A stretch of DNA of 5,355 nt from Halieaceae bacterium (lineage in GTDB: Bacteria > Pseudomonadota > Gammaproteobacteria > Pseudomonadales > Halieaceae): the NCBI GenBank assembly GCA_018666295.1, contig JABIZW010000054.1:1-5355 (forward strand), read 5' to 3'. The position numbers and the translations under genes were made by a program. The stretch's first letter is position 1, and each line of letters opens with the position of its first letter. The notes beneath the pieces are model-generated. The model was not told where the DNA came from. It was given only the letters and a program-made list of their open reading frames with translations, and searched no databases. This document shows, in pieces, positions 1-5,355 of the stretch.

Positions 1-708
1 ATCATCGCTGACACGAAAACCAGTGTCACGCATCCCGAGAGGGGCAAAGAGTCGCTCTTGCAGAAACTGCTCAAACGGCTGGCCCGAGATAATCTCGACC
101 AACGCGCCACACACGTCGGTCGCTAATGAGTAACACCACTTCGACCCGGGCTCATACATCAGAGGAACACGCCCTAACTTGTCAGCAAATTCCATCAGAG
201 TCTCGCCATCGCCGCGCGCCACCCCCATATGCTGATAAGCCGCATCAACGGGACTTTCAAGACCGGGCAACAGTCCGCCGTAAGTGAGGCCCGCGGTGTG
301 ACTCAAAATGTGTTGCATCGTCGGCGGCGCTTTCGGGCGTCGAGTGACCATGCTGCTGCCCTCGCCCTCCTGCCAGACGACTTGGTTACGCCAAGAGGGA
401 ATGTACCGATGCACTGGATCGCTTAATTGAAAGCGTCCCTCCTCCCACAACATCATTAAGGCCACTGAAGTAATGGGCTTAGACATTGAGTAAATGCGAA
501 AAAGCGTATCGTCTTGCATGGGTTTGTTTCGCTCACGATCCATCAGACCGTAAGACTCAAAATAGGCCGGAATCCCATGACGCGAAACCAGGACTTGGCA
601 CCCGGCAATTTTACCGGGCTCAACGTACCGTTCGCTCAAGTGCTCGCCAATTCGCGCAAGCTTTTTTGCCTCAAATCCCGCTGCGCGAGCATCAACCTCT
701 ATAGCCAC
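1..708 (-). CDS. Serine hydrolase, beta-lactamase/family VIII esterase fold (3' end missing)
   Basis: This is the N-terminal 236 codons of a serine hydrolase of the class C beta-lactamase/penicillin-binding-protein fold; the gene continues past the left edge. The nucleophile motif S-M-S-K lies at residues 74-77 (S74 nucleophile, K77 general base partner), preceded by the typical 'LFRIYSMSKP' context. A second motif, Y-S-L at 193-195 in 'WCYSLATDVCG', replaces the Y-x-N of true class C beta-lactamases and is typical of family VIII carboxylesterases such as EstB. 'ILSHTAGLTYG' at 134-144 is another family signature. The third motif (KTG or W-x-G) would lie beyond the window. The start is GTG at 706-708, chosen because AAGGAA sits six bases upstream; an in-frame stop at 748-750 limits extension. 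No signal peptide is visible, so a cytoplasmic enzyme is likely. The likely reaction is hydrolysis of carboxylic esters; substrate unknown. A beta-lactamase role is less likely. It diverges from the next hydrolase gene. Confidence 0.9.
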   Translation of the reverse strand, partial: MAIEVDARAAGFEAKKLARIGEHLSERYVEPGKIAGCQVLVSRHGIPAYFESYGLMDRERNKPMQDDTLFRIYSMSKPITSVALMMLWEEGRFQLSDPVHRYIPSWRNQVVWQEGEGSSMVTRRPKAPPTMQHILSHTAGLTYGGLLPGLESPVDAAYQHMGVARGDGETLMEFADKLGRVPLMYEPGSKWCYSLATDVCGALVEIISGQPFEQFLQERLFAPLGMRDTGFRVSDD

Positions 709-714
709 TAACGA

Positions 715-720
715 TTCCTT
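715..720 (-). promoter_or_regulatory. Ribosome binding site deciding a GTG start
   Basis: AAGGAA on the minus strand lies six bases before the GTG at 706-708. It supports GTG rather than the farther in-frame TTG at 745-747 as the start of the serine hydrolase. Confidence 0.65.
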
Positions 721-791
721 CCCTAACAAACCGCGCTCATCGTGCAATCAATACGCCATAGTGACGCGGCGCCTGCTGAAGCGCAAACCCA

Positions 792-832
792 CTTCTTTGT
801 GCGTTCTCTACGGGTGTAATAGAGTGAAGAAG
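792..832. promoter_or_regulatory. Nested inverted repeat in divergent spacer, possible operator/promoter
   Basis: The 146-base spacer between the two divergent hydrolase genes contains outer arms CTTCTT (792-797) and AAGAAG (827-832) enclosing inner arms CTCTA (806-810) and TAGAG (820-824). The inner loop includes TGTAAT (815-820), a one-mismatch match to a sigma-70 -10 element, 34 bases before the plus-strand ATG; I see no convincing -35 at the right distance. The placement suits a regulator-binding site or an mRNA leader hairpin for the 855-1901 gene. This is inferred from symmetry and position only; such short arms can occur by chance. Confidence 0.3.
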
Positions 833-854
833 CGTCACCACACTAGGAATAATA

Positions 855-1901
855 ATGTCCCTCCAATTACTGATGATCGACACTCTTCGTGTTTTCCCAA
901 AATGGTTGTTGCGCGCATTCGCAGGGCCCGCGCCAGTCATTGACGGAAATACACTCGACATGAATATGCACGTCCTCGCGACCCTGTCAGCAAAAGGCAG
1001 CACGGGCAGCGCGGCGCAATCACTTGAGGATATTCGCAACAAAGCCGCTGAGTTCACGAGCTTGAATTTGCCAACAGCGCGCGGGGTAACCGCTGAAGAC
1101 ACCTCGTTTGAGCTTCTTGGGAACACCCTATCCGCTCGGATTCATCGCCCGCAAACCGCGTCGGGGACAATACCTGCGATCCTGTTTTTTCACCAAGGCG
1201 GCATGGTCATTATGGACCATCTGACCGACAACCACTTTTGCTCACTGTTGGCTCAACGCTGCGGCGCAGCCGTGATCGCACTCGACTATCGGCTCTGCCC
1301 CGAAAACCGTTTCCCAGCACCTATCGAAGACGCCAAGGCGCTTTGGTGCTTCGCGCAAGACAATGCCGCGGACTTGGGTATAGATCCTGCGCGGGTCGCC
1401 CTTGCGGGTGACAGTGCAGGGGGTCTAATGAGCAGTACGCTAGCACTCATCTTGCGCGACGAGGGGGGCCAACAACCTAAAGCCCTGTGCCTCGCCTACC
1501 CCTGGGTTACGACAAACGACCAGGACCAGCACTCCATGACCAGTTGCGCTCACACATTCCCCCTAACCCAAGAGACCATGCATTTTTTCAATGCACACGT
1601 CTTTCCCAATGACGAAAACATCGACCACGACTGGGTCAATCCACTGCACGCCGAGACGCTAGAGGGTCTCCCTCCGACCGTGATCGGTACTGCGGGATTT
1701 GATCCTATTCGAGACCAAGGAAACGCCTTTGCTGCGCGTTTGGAACAGTCAGGCAATACGGTCATCCATCACTGCTTTACTGAGTTGACCCACAGCTATT
1801 TGATGTTTGGACGCGTAAGCAAGAGTGCCGAGGCGGCCTGCGTCAGACTGGCTGACGATCTGGCGCAACTTATGGCCATGGATCAAGAACCTACCACGTG
1901 A
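855..1901 (+). CDS. Alpha/beta-hydrolase, HSL-like (family IV) esterase/lipase
   Basis: A complete 348-residue alpha/beta-hydrolase of the hormone-sensitive-lipase (bacterial family IV) type, expected to hydrolyse carboxylic esters of short or medium acyl chains. The oxyanion-hole motif is H-Q-G-G at 113-116 rather than the common H-G-G-G. It is followed by 'ALDYRLCPENRFPAPIEDA' (142-160), a hallmark of this family. The nucleophile elbow is G-D-S-A-G at 185-189 (S187). The catalytic acid is probably D283 in 'GFDPIRDQG' and the catalytic His is probably H313 in 'THSYLMF'. Residues 1-100 form the expected N-terminal cap region. Length is slightly above the usual 300-330. ATG at 855 is preceded by AGGA six bases upstream. 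No signal peptide with a cleavage site is obvious, although residues 1-25 are moderately hydrophobic and basic. The gene diverges from the serine hydrolase and converges on the SDR gene. The family call is firm; the substrate is unknown. Confidence 0.93.
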   Translation: MSLQLLMIDTLRVFPKWLLRAFAGPAPVIDGNTLDMNMHVLATLSAKGSTGSAAQSLEDIRNKAAEFTSLNLPTARGVTAEDTSFELLGNTLSARIHRPQTASGTIPAILFFHQGGMVIMDHLTDNHFCSLLAQRCGAAVIALDYRLCPENRFPAPIEDAKALWCFAQDNAADLGIDPARVALAGDSAGGLMSSTLALILRDEGGQQPKALCLAYPWVTTNDQDQHSMTSCAHTFPLTQETMHFFNAHVFPNDENIDHDWVNPLHAETLEGLPPTVIGTAGFDPIRDQGNAFAARLEQSGNTVIHHCFTELTHSYLMFGRVSKSAEAACVRLADDLAQLMAMDQEPTT

Positions 1902-1914
1902 GGCAAAGCGCCTC
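1900..1914 (+). other. Short hairpin overlapping the esterase stop codon
   Basis: GAGGC (1900-1904) and GCCTC (1910-1914) form a five-base stem with a five-base loop that begins inside the TGA of the esterase gene. There is no T-tract after it, so it is at best a 3'-end stabilising structure and may be chance. Confidence 0.2.
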
Positions 1915-1940
1915 CCAGTGGACGTTGCACAGATAGACCC

Positions 1941-1967
1941 AGTGCGTGGGGGCGCAGTCACTTTTTT
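1941..1967 (+). terminator. Weak intrinsic terminator candidate for the esterase gene
   Basis: TGCG (1943-1946) and CGCA (1953-1956) can form a short G+C-rich stem, possibly lengthened past one mismatch by an A-T pair. Six consecutive T residues follow at 1962-1967, five bases after the stem. The position, about 40 bases after the plus-strand stop, is right for a terminator, but the stem is short and the gap to the T-tract is longer than ideal. Confidence 0.35.
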
Positions 1968-2040
1968 GTACACCGCGACTGGGGGCGCTCGATAACCCAT
2001 GAACCATCGCCTCACAGGTAACCGTTCGTAGTGGTCCGTT

Positions 2041-2058
2041 AAAAACGGCGATGACCGT
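2041..2058 (-). terminator. Weak intrinsic terminator candidate for the SDR gene
   Basis: Read on the minus strand, ACGG (2058-2055) and CCGT (2048-2045) form a four-base stem with a six-base loop, followed directly by five T residues (2045-2041). It lies about 40 bases beyond the minus-strand SDR stop. The stem is minimal; it may act together with the stronger hairpin at 2061-2082. Confidence 0.35.
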
Positions 2059-2060
2059 CC

Positions 2061-2082
2061 AGTGAAGTGCGTTCACTTCACT
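2061..2082. terminator. Perfect 9-bp hairpin between convergent genes
   Basis: AGTGAAGTG (2061-2069) and CACTTCACT (2074-2082) are exact inverted repeats with a four-base loop CGTT. The element sits 15 bases beyond the stop of the minus-strand SDR and within the convergent spacer, so it could end transcripts from either side or protect their 3' ends. It lacks an adjacent T-tract on the plus strand, and on the minus strand the T-run is about 16 bases beyond. An operator-like palindrome is an alternative, but a position between two gene ends favours a 3'-end role. Confidence 0.5.
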
Positions 2083-2097
2083 CAATGACGCCGGCAA

Positions 2098-2856
2098 CTA
2101 GCCAATGATGCGGCGCGTCAGCCACCGACTAAAGCGCATCGAAAATACGCCACTGAGTCCGTGCCACAGCCTCGACGTCGATCCCAAAACCAGGTGCAGC
2201 TTGCGCGTTTGGGTTAACGAAAAAGCCGCCTCAGCAACATCACTGGGCTCCATGGTGATCTTCATATTCTCAGTGTGGCGGGGGTCTAATGACTGACCCA
2301 TTGCCGTATTGATCACAGGCGGTTTGACACAAGTCACAAAAATATCGTCGTCTTGCCACTCGATATTGAGTGCCTGTGTGAGTCCATCGACGTAAAATTT
2401 TGTGGCGCTGTAAACCGCGAGCAAGGGTATTCCGTGGATGCTCGATACCGAACACAAATTAATGACCATCGCCCCTGTCGTTGCCTTAAGGAGTGGGAAG
2501 GCCGCGTAAGAGACCAGGGTCAAACCCGTCACATTGACATCGACCATCGCACGAATTTGTGCCTCTGAGTGGTTCGTCAACTCGCCAGCCGTCAGCACCC
2601 CCGCATTGTTTACCAAAACATCGAGGCGCCCTGCTGTGGCTTCGGAAAAATACGCAAGTGCCGCATCGACGGACGCTTTGTCTCTTACATCGCAGTGTCC
2701 TGCAATCGCGTGCGTAAACTCAGACTCGCCCAAGAGCTCGTGGCACCGAGTGTCATTAATATCAAAGAGCCCAACACGATAGCCCGCCTGCGCAAATCGG
2801 CGGGCAATGGCCAGTCCGATACCCTGAGCGGCACCCGTCACAAACGCTGTCTTCAT
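2098..2856 (-). CDS. Classical SDR-family NAD(P)-dependent oxidoreductase
   Basis: A complete 252-residue short-chain dehydrogenase/reductase, the usual classical SDR length. The nucleotide-binding motif T-G-A-A-Q-G-I-G spans residues 7-14. D32, at the end of the second beta strand ('GLFDIND'), points to NAD(H) rather than NADP(H). 'CDVRD' at 55-59 contacts the adenine ring in the family, and N-N-A-G is at 83-86. The catalytic set is complete: N108 in 'VNVTG', S136 in 'NLCSVSS', and Y149-x-x-x-K153. The C-terminus (about 228-252, 'RLWHGLSGVFSMRFSRWL' then RR) is basic and aromatic and could lie on a membrane. The ATG is supported by AAAAGGAG at 2863-2870, six bases upstream. The enzyme presumably interconverts an alcohol and a ketone; the substrate is unknown. 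It is divergently placed from a lysophospholipid acyltransferase-like gene, which with the basic tail hints at a lipid-like substrate; this is inference. Confidence 0.93.
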   Translation of the reverse strand: MKTAFVTGAAQGIGLAIARRFAQAGYRVGLFDINDTRCHELLGESEFTHAIAGHCDVRDKASVDAALAYFSEATAGRLDVLVNNAGVLTAGELTNHSEAQIRAMVDVNVTGLTLVSYAAFPLLKATTGAMVINLCSVSSIHGIPLLAVYSATKFYVDGLTQALNIEWQDDDIFVTCVKPPVINTAMGQSLDPRHTENMKITMEPSDVAEAAFSLTQTRKLHLVLGSTSRLWHGLSGVFSMRFSRWLTRRIIG

Positions 2857-2999
2857 TTCACGCTCCTTTTAGGCCAGCACTCGCCTCTCAACGTGAGTTG
2901 GCTACACTACAAATGGCTTAAGCACTGGCGAAAAACCGCGCAGTTTGTACTTTCATCTACCCGTGAAAGACTTGATACTGGTTAACGCAGCACACAACG

Positions 3000-3005
3000 T
3001 ATAAC
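3000..3005 (+). promoter_or_regulatory. Possible -10 element upstream of the acyltransferase gene
   Basis: TATAAC matches the sigma-70 -10 consensus at five of six bases and lies 18 bases before the ATG at 3024. A start of transcription about seven bases downstream would give a very short leader. No good -35 is seen 16-18 bases upstream; TTGATA at 2972-2977 is 22 bases away, too far for the normal spacing. Confidence 0.3.
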
Positions 3006-3023
3006 AACATAAAAGTGGATACT

Positions 3024-3608
3024 ATGGCATGGCCGCGACTGGGCAACTCGATTCCCGCCCGACGACAACCTTTACGCAAACTCATCGGTAGGACAGTTTT
3101 AAAGGTGCTGGGCTGGAAGCTCGAAGGTGCGCTTCCCGATGAGCCCAAATTTATTGTCGTTGCTTTGCCTCACAGCTCCAATCTTGATTTCGTGCTTGCA
3201 CTGTCCGTCATTTGGGGCTGGGGGCTAAAAGTGAACTTCATGGCAAAACACACGCTTTTTAAGTTCCCGCAGGGCCTGTTCTTTAAAAGTGTTGGGGGTA
3301 TCCCTGTCGACAGGCGCTCTTCGCAAGGCCTGGTGGGCAGACTGACCGAGGAATTTACCCGCCGAAAACAGCTCATTCTTGGAATTGCGCCAGAGGGCTC
3401 ACGCAATACCGACGGCAGCCTCAAAGAAGGCTTTGCACGTATTGCACAAGCCGCTCGTGTGCCCGTGCTTCCCGCGATTATCAACCACCAACAGCGGACT
3501 ATCCGGATCGGCGAAGTGATCAAGGAAGTGTCAGATATTGCAGGCGTGATCGCATCGGTGAGAGAGCAAGCGCTCACAGGTGCTCGAAAGGCACCCTTTA
3601 AGCTCTGA
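3024..3608 (+). CDS. Lysophospholipid acyltransferase (PlsC/LPLAT-like), compact
   Basis: A 194-residue protein of the PlsC-type acyltransferase superfamily, which transfers acyl chains to lysophosphatidate or related lipid acceptors at the cytoplasmic membrane face. The catalytic H-x4-D motif is H50-S-S-N-L-D55. The acceptor-binding motif G-G-I-P-V-D-R is at 91-97, and motif III is E124-G-S-R127 within 'APEGSRNTDGSLKEGF'. The fourth motif V-P-V-L-P-A occupies 146-151. It is shorter than the roughly 240 residues of housekeeping PlsC and has no clear membrane helix beyond hydrophobic stretches near 57-68, so it belongs to a compact LPLAT subgroup and is probably not the essential PlsC. I chose the ATG at 3024 because GTGGA just upstream is a weak ribosome site; an in-frame GTG at 3015 adds three residues and has no visible site. 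It diverges from the SDR and a hairpin separates it from the next gene. The acyl acceptor cannot be told from sequence. Confidence 0.88.
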   Translation: MAWPRLGNSIPARRQPLRKLIGRTVLKVLGWKLEGALPDEPKFIVVALPHSSNLDFVLALSVIWGWGLKVNFMAKHTLFKFPQGLFFKSVGGIPVDRRSSQGLVGRLTEEFTRRKQLILGIAPEGSRNTDGSLKEGFARIAQAARVPVLPAIINHQQRTIRIGEVIKEVSDIAGVIASVREQALTGARKAPFKL

Positions 3609-3618
3609 ACTGAACACG

Positions 3619-3638
3619 CTCAGTACGTTCGTGCTGAG
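3619..3638 (+). terminator. Hairpin after the acyltransferase gene, terminator- or attenuator-like
   Basis: CTCAGTAC (3619-3626) pairs with GTGCTGAG (3631-3638) through eight positions, one of them a T-G wobble, around a GTTC loop. It begins ten bases after the acyltransferase stop codon. No T-tract follows directly, so it could reduce rather than stop read-through into the SDR-like gene, or stabilise the upstream mRNA. Confidence 0.4.
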
Positions 3639-3699
3639 AGGCTTCTCGCGTTACCCTTCTGGTTCTATTTACCTGCATTATTAGTCACTCATAGACGAC

Positions 3700-3705
3700 A
3701 AGGAG
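3700..3705 (+). promoter_or_regulatory. Ribosome binding site deciding a GTG start
   Basis: AAGGAG lies eight bases before the GTG at 3714-3716. It fixes that codon as the start of the SDR-like protein; the resulting N-terminus 'MKKVCLIIGAGAGIG' puts the glycine motif at the normal distance. Confidence 0.7.
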
Positions 3706-3713
3706 CGTGGCGT

Positions 3714-4481
3714 GTGAAAAAGGTCTGCCTCATTATTGGTGCTGGAGCGGGAATCGGTGGAACCGTCGGGGCGAAGTTTGCAGCCCACGGCTATCACGCA
3801 GCTTTAGCACGACGAAGTGATACAGCCGGTCTCGACAACTTGGTCGGTGAGATCGTCGCCCGCGGTGACTCAGCCTCAGGGCACCTTCTCAATGCGACCG
3901 AAGAAGGCGCGATCGAGAAACTCGTCGAAGAGGTTGAACAGCTGGGCCCGATCGACGTTGTTCTCTTCAATTTAGGCGCCCAAATTGGCAATCGCGCGCT
4001 CGAGCAAACGGCACTAAAAACCTTTGAGCTTGGATGGAAAATGGCCTGTTTCGGGCTATTTAGACTGGCGAAAGCCGTCCTCCCTGCCATGGAAGCACGT
4101 GGCCGCGGCACTATTTTAGTGACTTCAGCAACCGCTGCCGTTAGAGGCAATGCAGGCCAACACTCACACGCAGCCGCCATGGGAGGTCGACGCATGCTTT
4201 GCCAAACACTCAATGCAGAGTACGCACCTAAGGGAATTCATGTGGCGCACATTATCGTTGATGGCGCAGTCGATGCACCGGACACGCTCGGCAAGATGCT
4301 CGGTCCCGAAATGTTTGAACAATTGAGGGACGCCCGAGGTAAAGAAAAAGACGGCTTGCTGTTGCCCGCAGAAATAGCCGAGACCTATTACCACATTGCG
4401 CATCAACACCGTTCCGCATGGACCCATGAACTCGACCTTAGGGCCTACTCAGATTTGGCATGGTGGAATAACGCGCCTTGA
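3714..4481 (+). CDS. SDR-fold protein lacking the canonical catalytic residues
   Basis: A complete 255-residue protein with the short-chain dehydrogenase/reductase fold. The Rossmann glycine motif G-A-G-A-G-I-G at 9-15 is kept, so nucleotide binding is plausible. The N-N-A-G motif is N-L-G-A at 86-89. By alignment on 'RG' (144-145) and 'APKGIHVAH' (171-179), the Tyr of Y-x-x-x-K falls on H152 and the Lys on M156; the usual Asn falls on A111 and the usual Ser on A139, with S138 next to it. This recalls the SDR subgroup c10 that lacks the active-site Tyr, but the Lys is lost too. The reading frame is intact, the length normal and the conserved C-terminal half well kept, which argues against a decaying gene. 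It starts with GTG after AAGGAG. The dioxygenase gene follows 40 bases later on the same strand, probably co-transcribed. The function is unknown: a non-catalytic or unusual nucleotide-binding SDR. Confidence 0.9.
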   Translation: MKKVCLIIGAGAGIGGTVGAKFAAHGYHAALARRSDTAGLDNLVGEIVARGDSASGHLLNATEEGAIEKLVEEVEQLGPIDVVLFNLGAQIGNRALEQTALKTFELGWKMACFGLFRLAKAVLPAMEARGRGTILVTSATAAVRGNAGQHSHAAAMGGRRMLCQTLNAEYAPKGIHVAHIIVDGAVDAPDTLGKMLGPEMFEQLRDARGKEKDGLLLPAEIAETYYHIAHQHRSAWTHELDLRAYSDLAWWNNAP

Positions 4482-4521
4482 CCTACTATCAGGGGTCGAT
4501 AACGCGCTAAGGAGCCCAGAT

Positions 4522-5355
4522 ATGACACTTTTCGTGACGCCCTCAGGGCGCGCCTGCGGTGCTCGCATCGAAGGTGTTGATCTCACGAGCGAACTCAGCA
4601 GTGACCAAGTTGCTCAGCTGCGTGCAATATGGCTCGAGCACAAGGTTGTCGCTTTTCCTAATCAGCGACTCAGTCCACATGACCTAGAGCGGGTGGCTCA
4701 ATACTTCGGTCCCATCGGCGAAGACCCCTTTTTCGGCCACATTGAGGGTTTCCCCAATATTTGCGCGATTCAGCGCGATGCTGACGAGAAGACGCCCATA
4801 TTTGCCGAAATATTTCATACCGACTGGAGCTTTATGCCCGTGCCACCGGCAGGTACGGCACTGTTTAGCATCACGATTCCACCGCATGGCGGCGACACCT
4901 TGTTTGCCGATCAAGTAAAGGCCTACGAGGACATGCCTGAAGGCCTGAGAGCAAAGGTTGACGGGGTAACGGCGGTGCACTCAGCAGCGCTCGGCTACGC
5001 ACCCGATGGGGCTTATGGTGAAAGCGACCAGGAATTGGGTCGGAGCATGCAGATCAAACCCAGTGAAAGAGCCCGAGAGACATATCCACACCCACTCGTA
5101 AGAGCACACCGCGAGACGGGCGCGAAAGCACTGTACTCCTCTGCGGCCTATATTCAGACGCTAGAGGGTCACTCGGCAGAGGAGTCGCATGCACTCCTCA
5201 TGGAGCTCTACGCCCACCAGACACAAGAGAAGTTTCAATACCGTCACCAATGGGAAAAAGACATGCTGGTGATTTGGGATAACCGATCACTTCTTCACTC
5301 GGCGACGGGCGGCTTTGACGGCTACGACCGGCTCCTGCACCGAGTCACGATCGCC
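4522..5355 (+). CDS. TauD/TfdA-family Fe(II)/2-oxoglutarate-dependent dioxygenase (3' end missing)
   Basis: The first 278 codons of a TauD/TfdA-family dioxygenase, which couples 2-oxoglutarate decarboxylation to oxidation of an organic substrate in the cytoplasm. The frame is open to the right edge. Fe(II) ligands are H99-x-D101 in 'FHTDWSF' and the distal H273 in 'LLHRVTI'; the 2-oxoglutarate-binding Arg normally about 15 residues further is outside the window. Family blocks in order are 'ARIEGVDL' (14-21), 'VAFPNQRLSP' (43-52), 'PPAGTALF' near 107-114, 'HGGDTLFAD' and 'LVIWDNRSLLH' (249-259). Compared with E. coli TauD from memory, taurine-contact residues H70, Y73 and N95 correspond to D68, F71 and A95, so taurine is unlikely as substrate. 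ATG at 4522 follows AAGGAG (4509-4514) with seven bases between. Only a few residues are probably missing, since family members are about 280-300 long. It likely shares a transcript with the SDR-like gene. Substrate unknown. Confidence 0.93.
   Translation, partial: MTLFVTPSGRACGARIEGVDLTSELSSDQVAQLRAIWLEHKVVAFPNQRLSPHDLERVAQYFGPIGEDPFFGHIEGFPNICAIQRDADEKTPIFAEIFHTDWSFMPVPPAGTALFSITIPPHGGDTLFADQVKAYEDMPEGLRAKVDGVTAVHSAALGYAPDGAYGESDQELGRSMQIKPSERARETYPHPLVRAHRETGAKALYSSAAYIQTLEGHSAEESHALLMELYAHQTQEKFQYRHQWEKDMLVIWDNRSLLHSATGGFDGYDRLLHRVTIA

Noticed and set aside
737..1126. 129-codon minus-strand open frame across the spacer and the esterase 5' end
   Set aside because: It is antisense to the well-supported esterase gene, shows no recognisable domain and has no good ribosome site.
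2036..2048. CCGTT-AAA-AACGG palindrome in the convergent spacer
   Set aside because: A five-base stem with a three-base loop competes with the better-placed ACGG/CCGT plus T5 structure and has no separate support.
2916..2923. GCTTAAGC eight-base palindrome in the SDR/acyltransferase divergent spacer
   Set aside because: It is too short to call an operator by itself, and no matching second site or promoter spacing was seen.
2569..2985. 138-codon plus-strand open frame over the SDR start and divergent spacer
   Set aside because: It is opposite the clear SDR coding frame for most of its length, and its product has a composition unlike a folded protein, rich in Arg and Cys.
3170..3577. 135-codon minus-strand open frame inside the acyltransferase gene
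   Set aside because: It lies wholly antisense to a gene with all four acyltransferase motifs; a shadow frame.
3655..3700. Possible promoter (TTCTGG ... TATTAG) before the second SDR gene
   Set aside because: The -35 match to consensus is poor, so it cannot be separated from chance; read-through from the acyltransferase gene is equally possible.
3794..4213. 139-codon minus-strand open frame inside the second SDR gene
   Set aside because: It is antisense to conserved SDR sequence, with low-complexity Ser/Ala/Arg content typical of shadow frames.
4684..4980. 98-codon minus-strand open frame inside the dioxygenase gene
   Set aside because: It is antisense to the block carrying the iron-binding H-x-D motif; no domain is recognised.

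Overview
The window is a compact stretch of bacterial chromosome with moderate G+C, short spacers and clear Shine-Dalgarno sites, holding six protein genes. No RNA gene, insertion sequence, CRISPR array or phage feature was found. The gene content (family VIII and HSL-type esterases, several short-chain dehydrogenase/reductase (SDR) proteins, a compact lysophospholipid acyltransferase and a TauD/TfdA-type dioxygenase) resembles lipid- and xenobiotic-metabolising marine Gammaproteobacteria such as the OM60/NOR5 group. That placement is an inference from protein style, not from a marker gene.

Layout. At the left edge a minus-strand gene encodes the N-terminal 236 residues of a serine-beta-lactamase-fold esterase and is cut by the window start. 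It diverges from a complete plus-strand HSL/family IV alpha/beta-hydrolase (855-1901) across a spacer of 146 bases that contains a nested inverted repeat. The hydrolase converges on a minus-strand classical SDR (2098-2856) across a 196-base spacer with several hairpins that could stop transcription from both sides. That SDR diverges from a plus-strand lysophospholipid acyltransferase-like gene (about 3024-3608). After a spacer with another hairpin come a second SDR-like gene (3714-4481) and, 40 bases later, a TauD/TfdA-family Fe(II)/2-oxoglutarate dioxygenase (4522 to beyond the window), probably one transcription unit.

How they may fit together. Two carboxylester hydrolases, an SDR with an intact active site, a lipid acyltransferase, an SDR-fold protein and an oxygenase suggest handling of lipid-like or esterified organic substrates, but nothing here proves one pathway. 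The most unusual item is the second SDR-like protein: its Rossmann glycine motif is kept, but the positions of the catalytic Asn, Ser, Tyr and Lys all appear replaced. It is paired with a dioxygenase that keeps its iron ligands yet lacks residues that contact taurine in E. coli TauD. No clearly new multi-gene system such as defence or secretion was seen.
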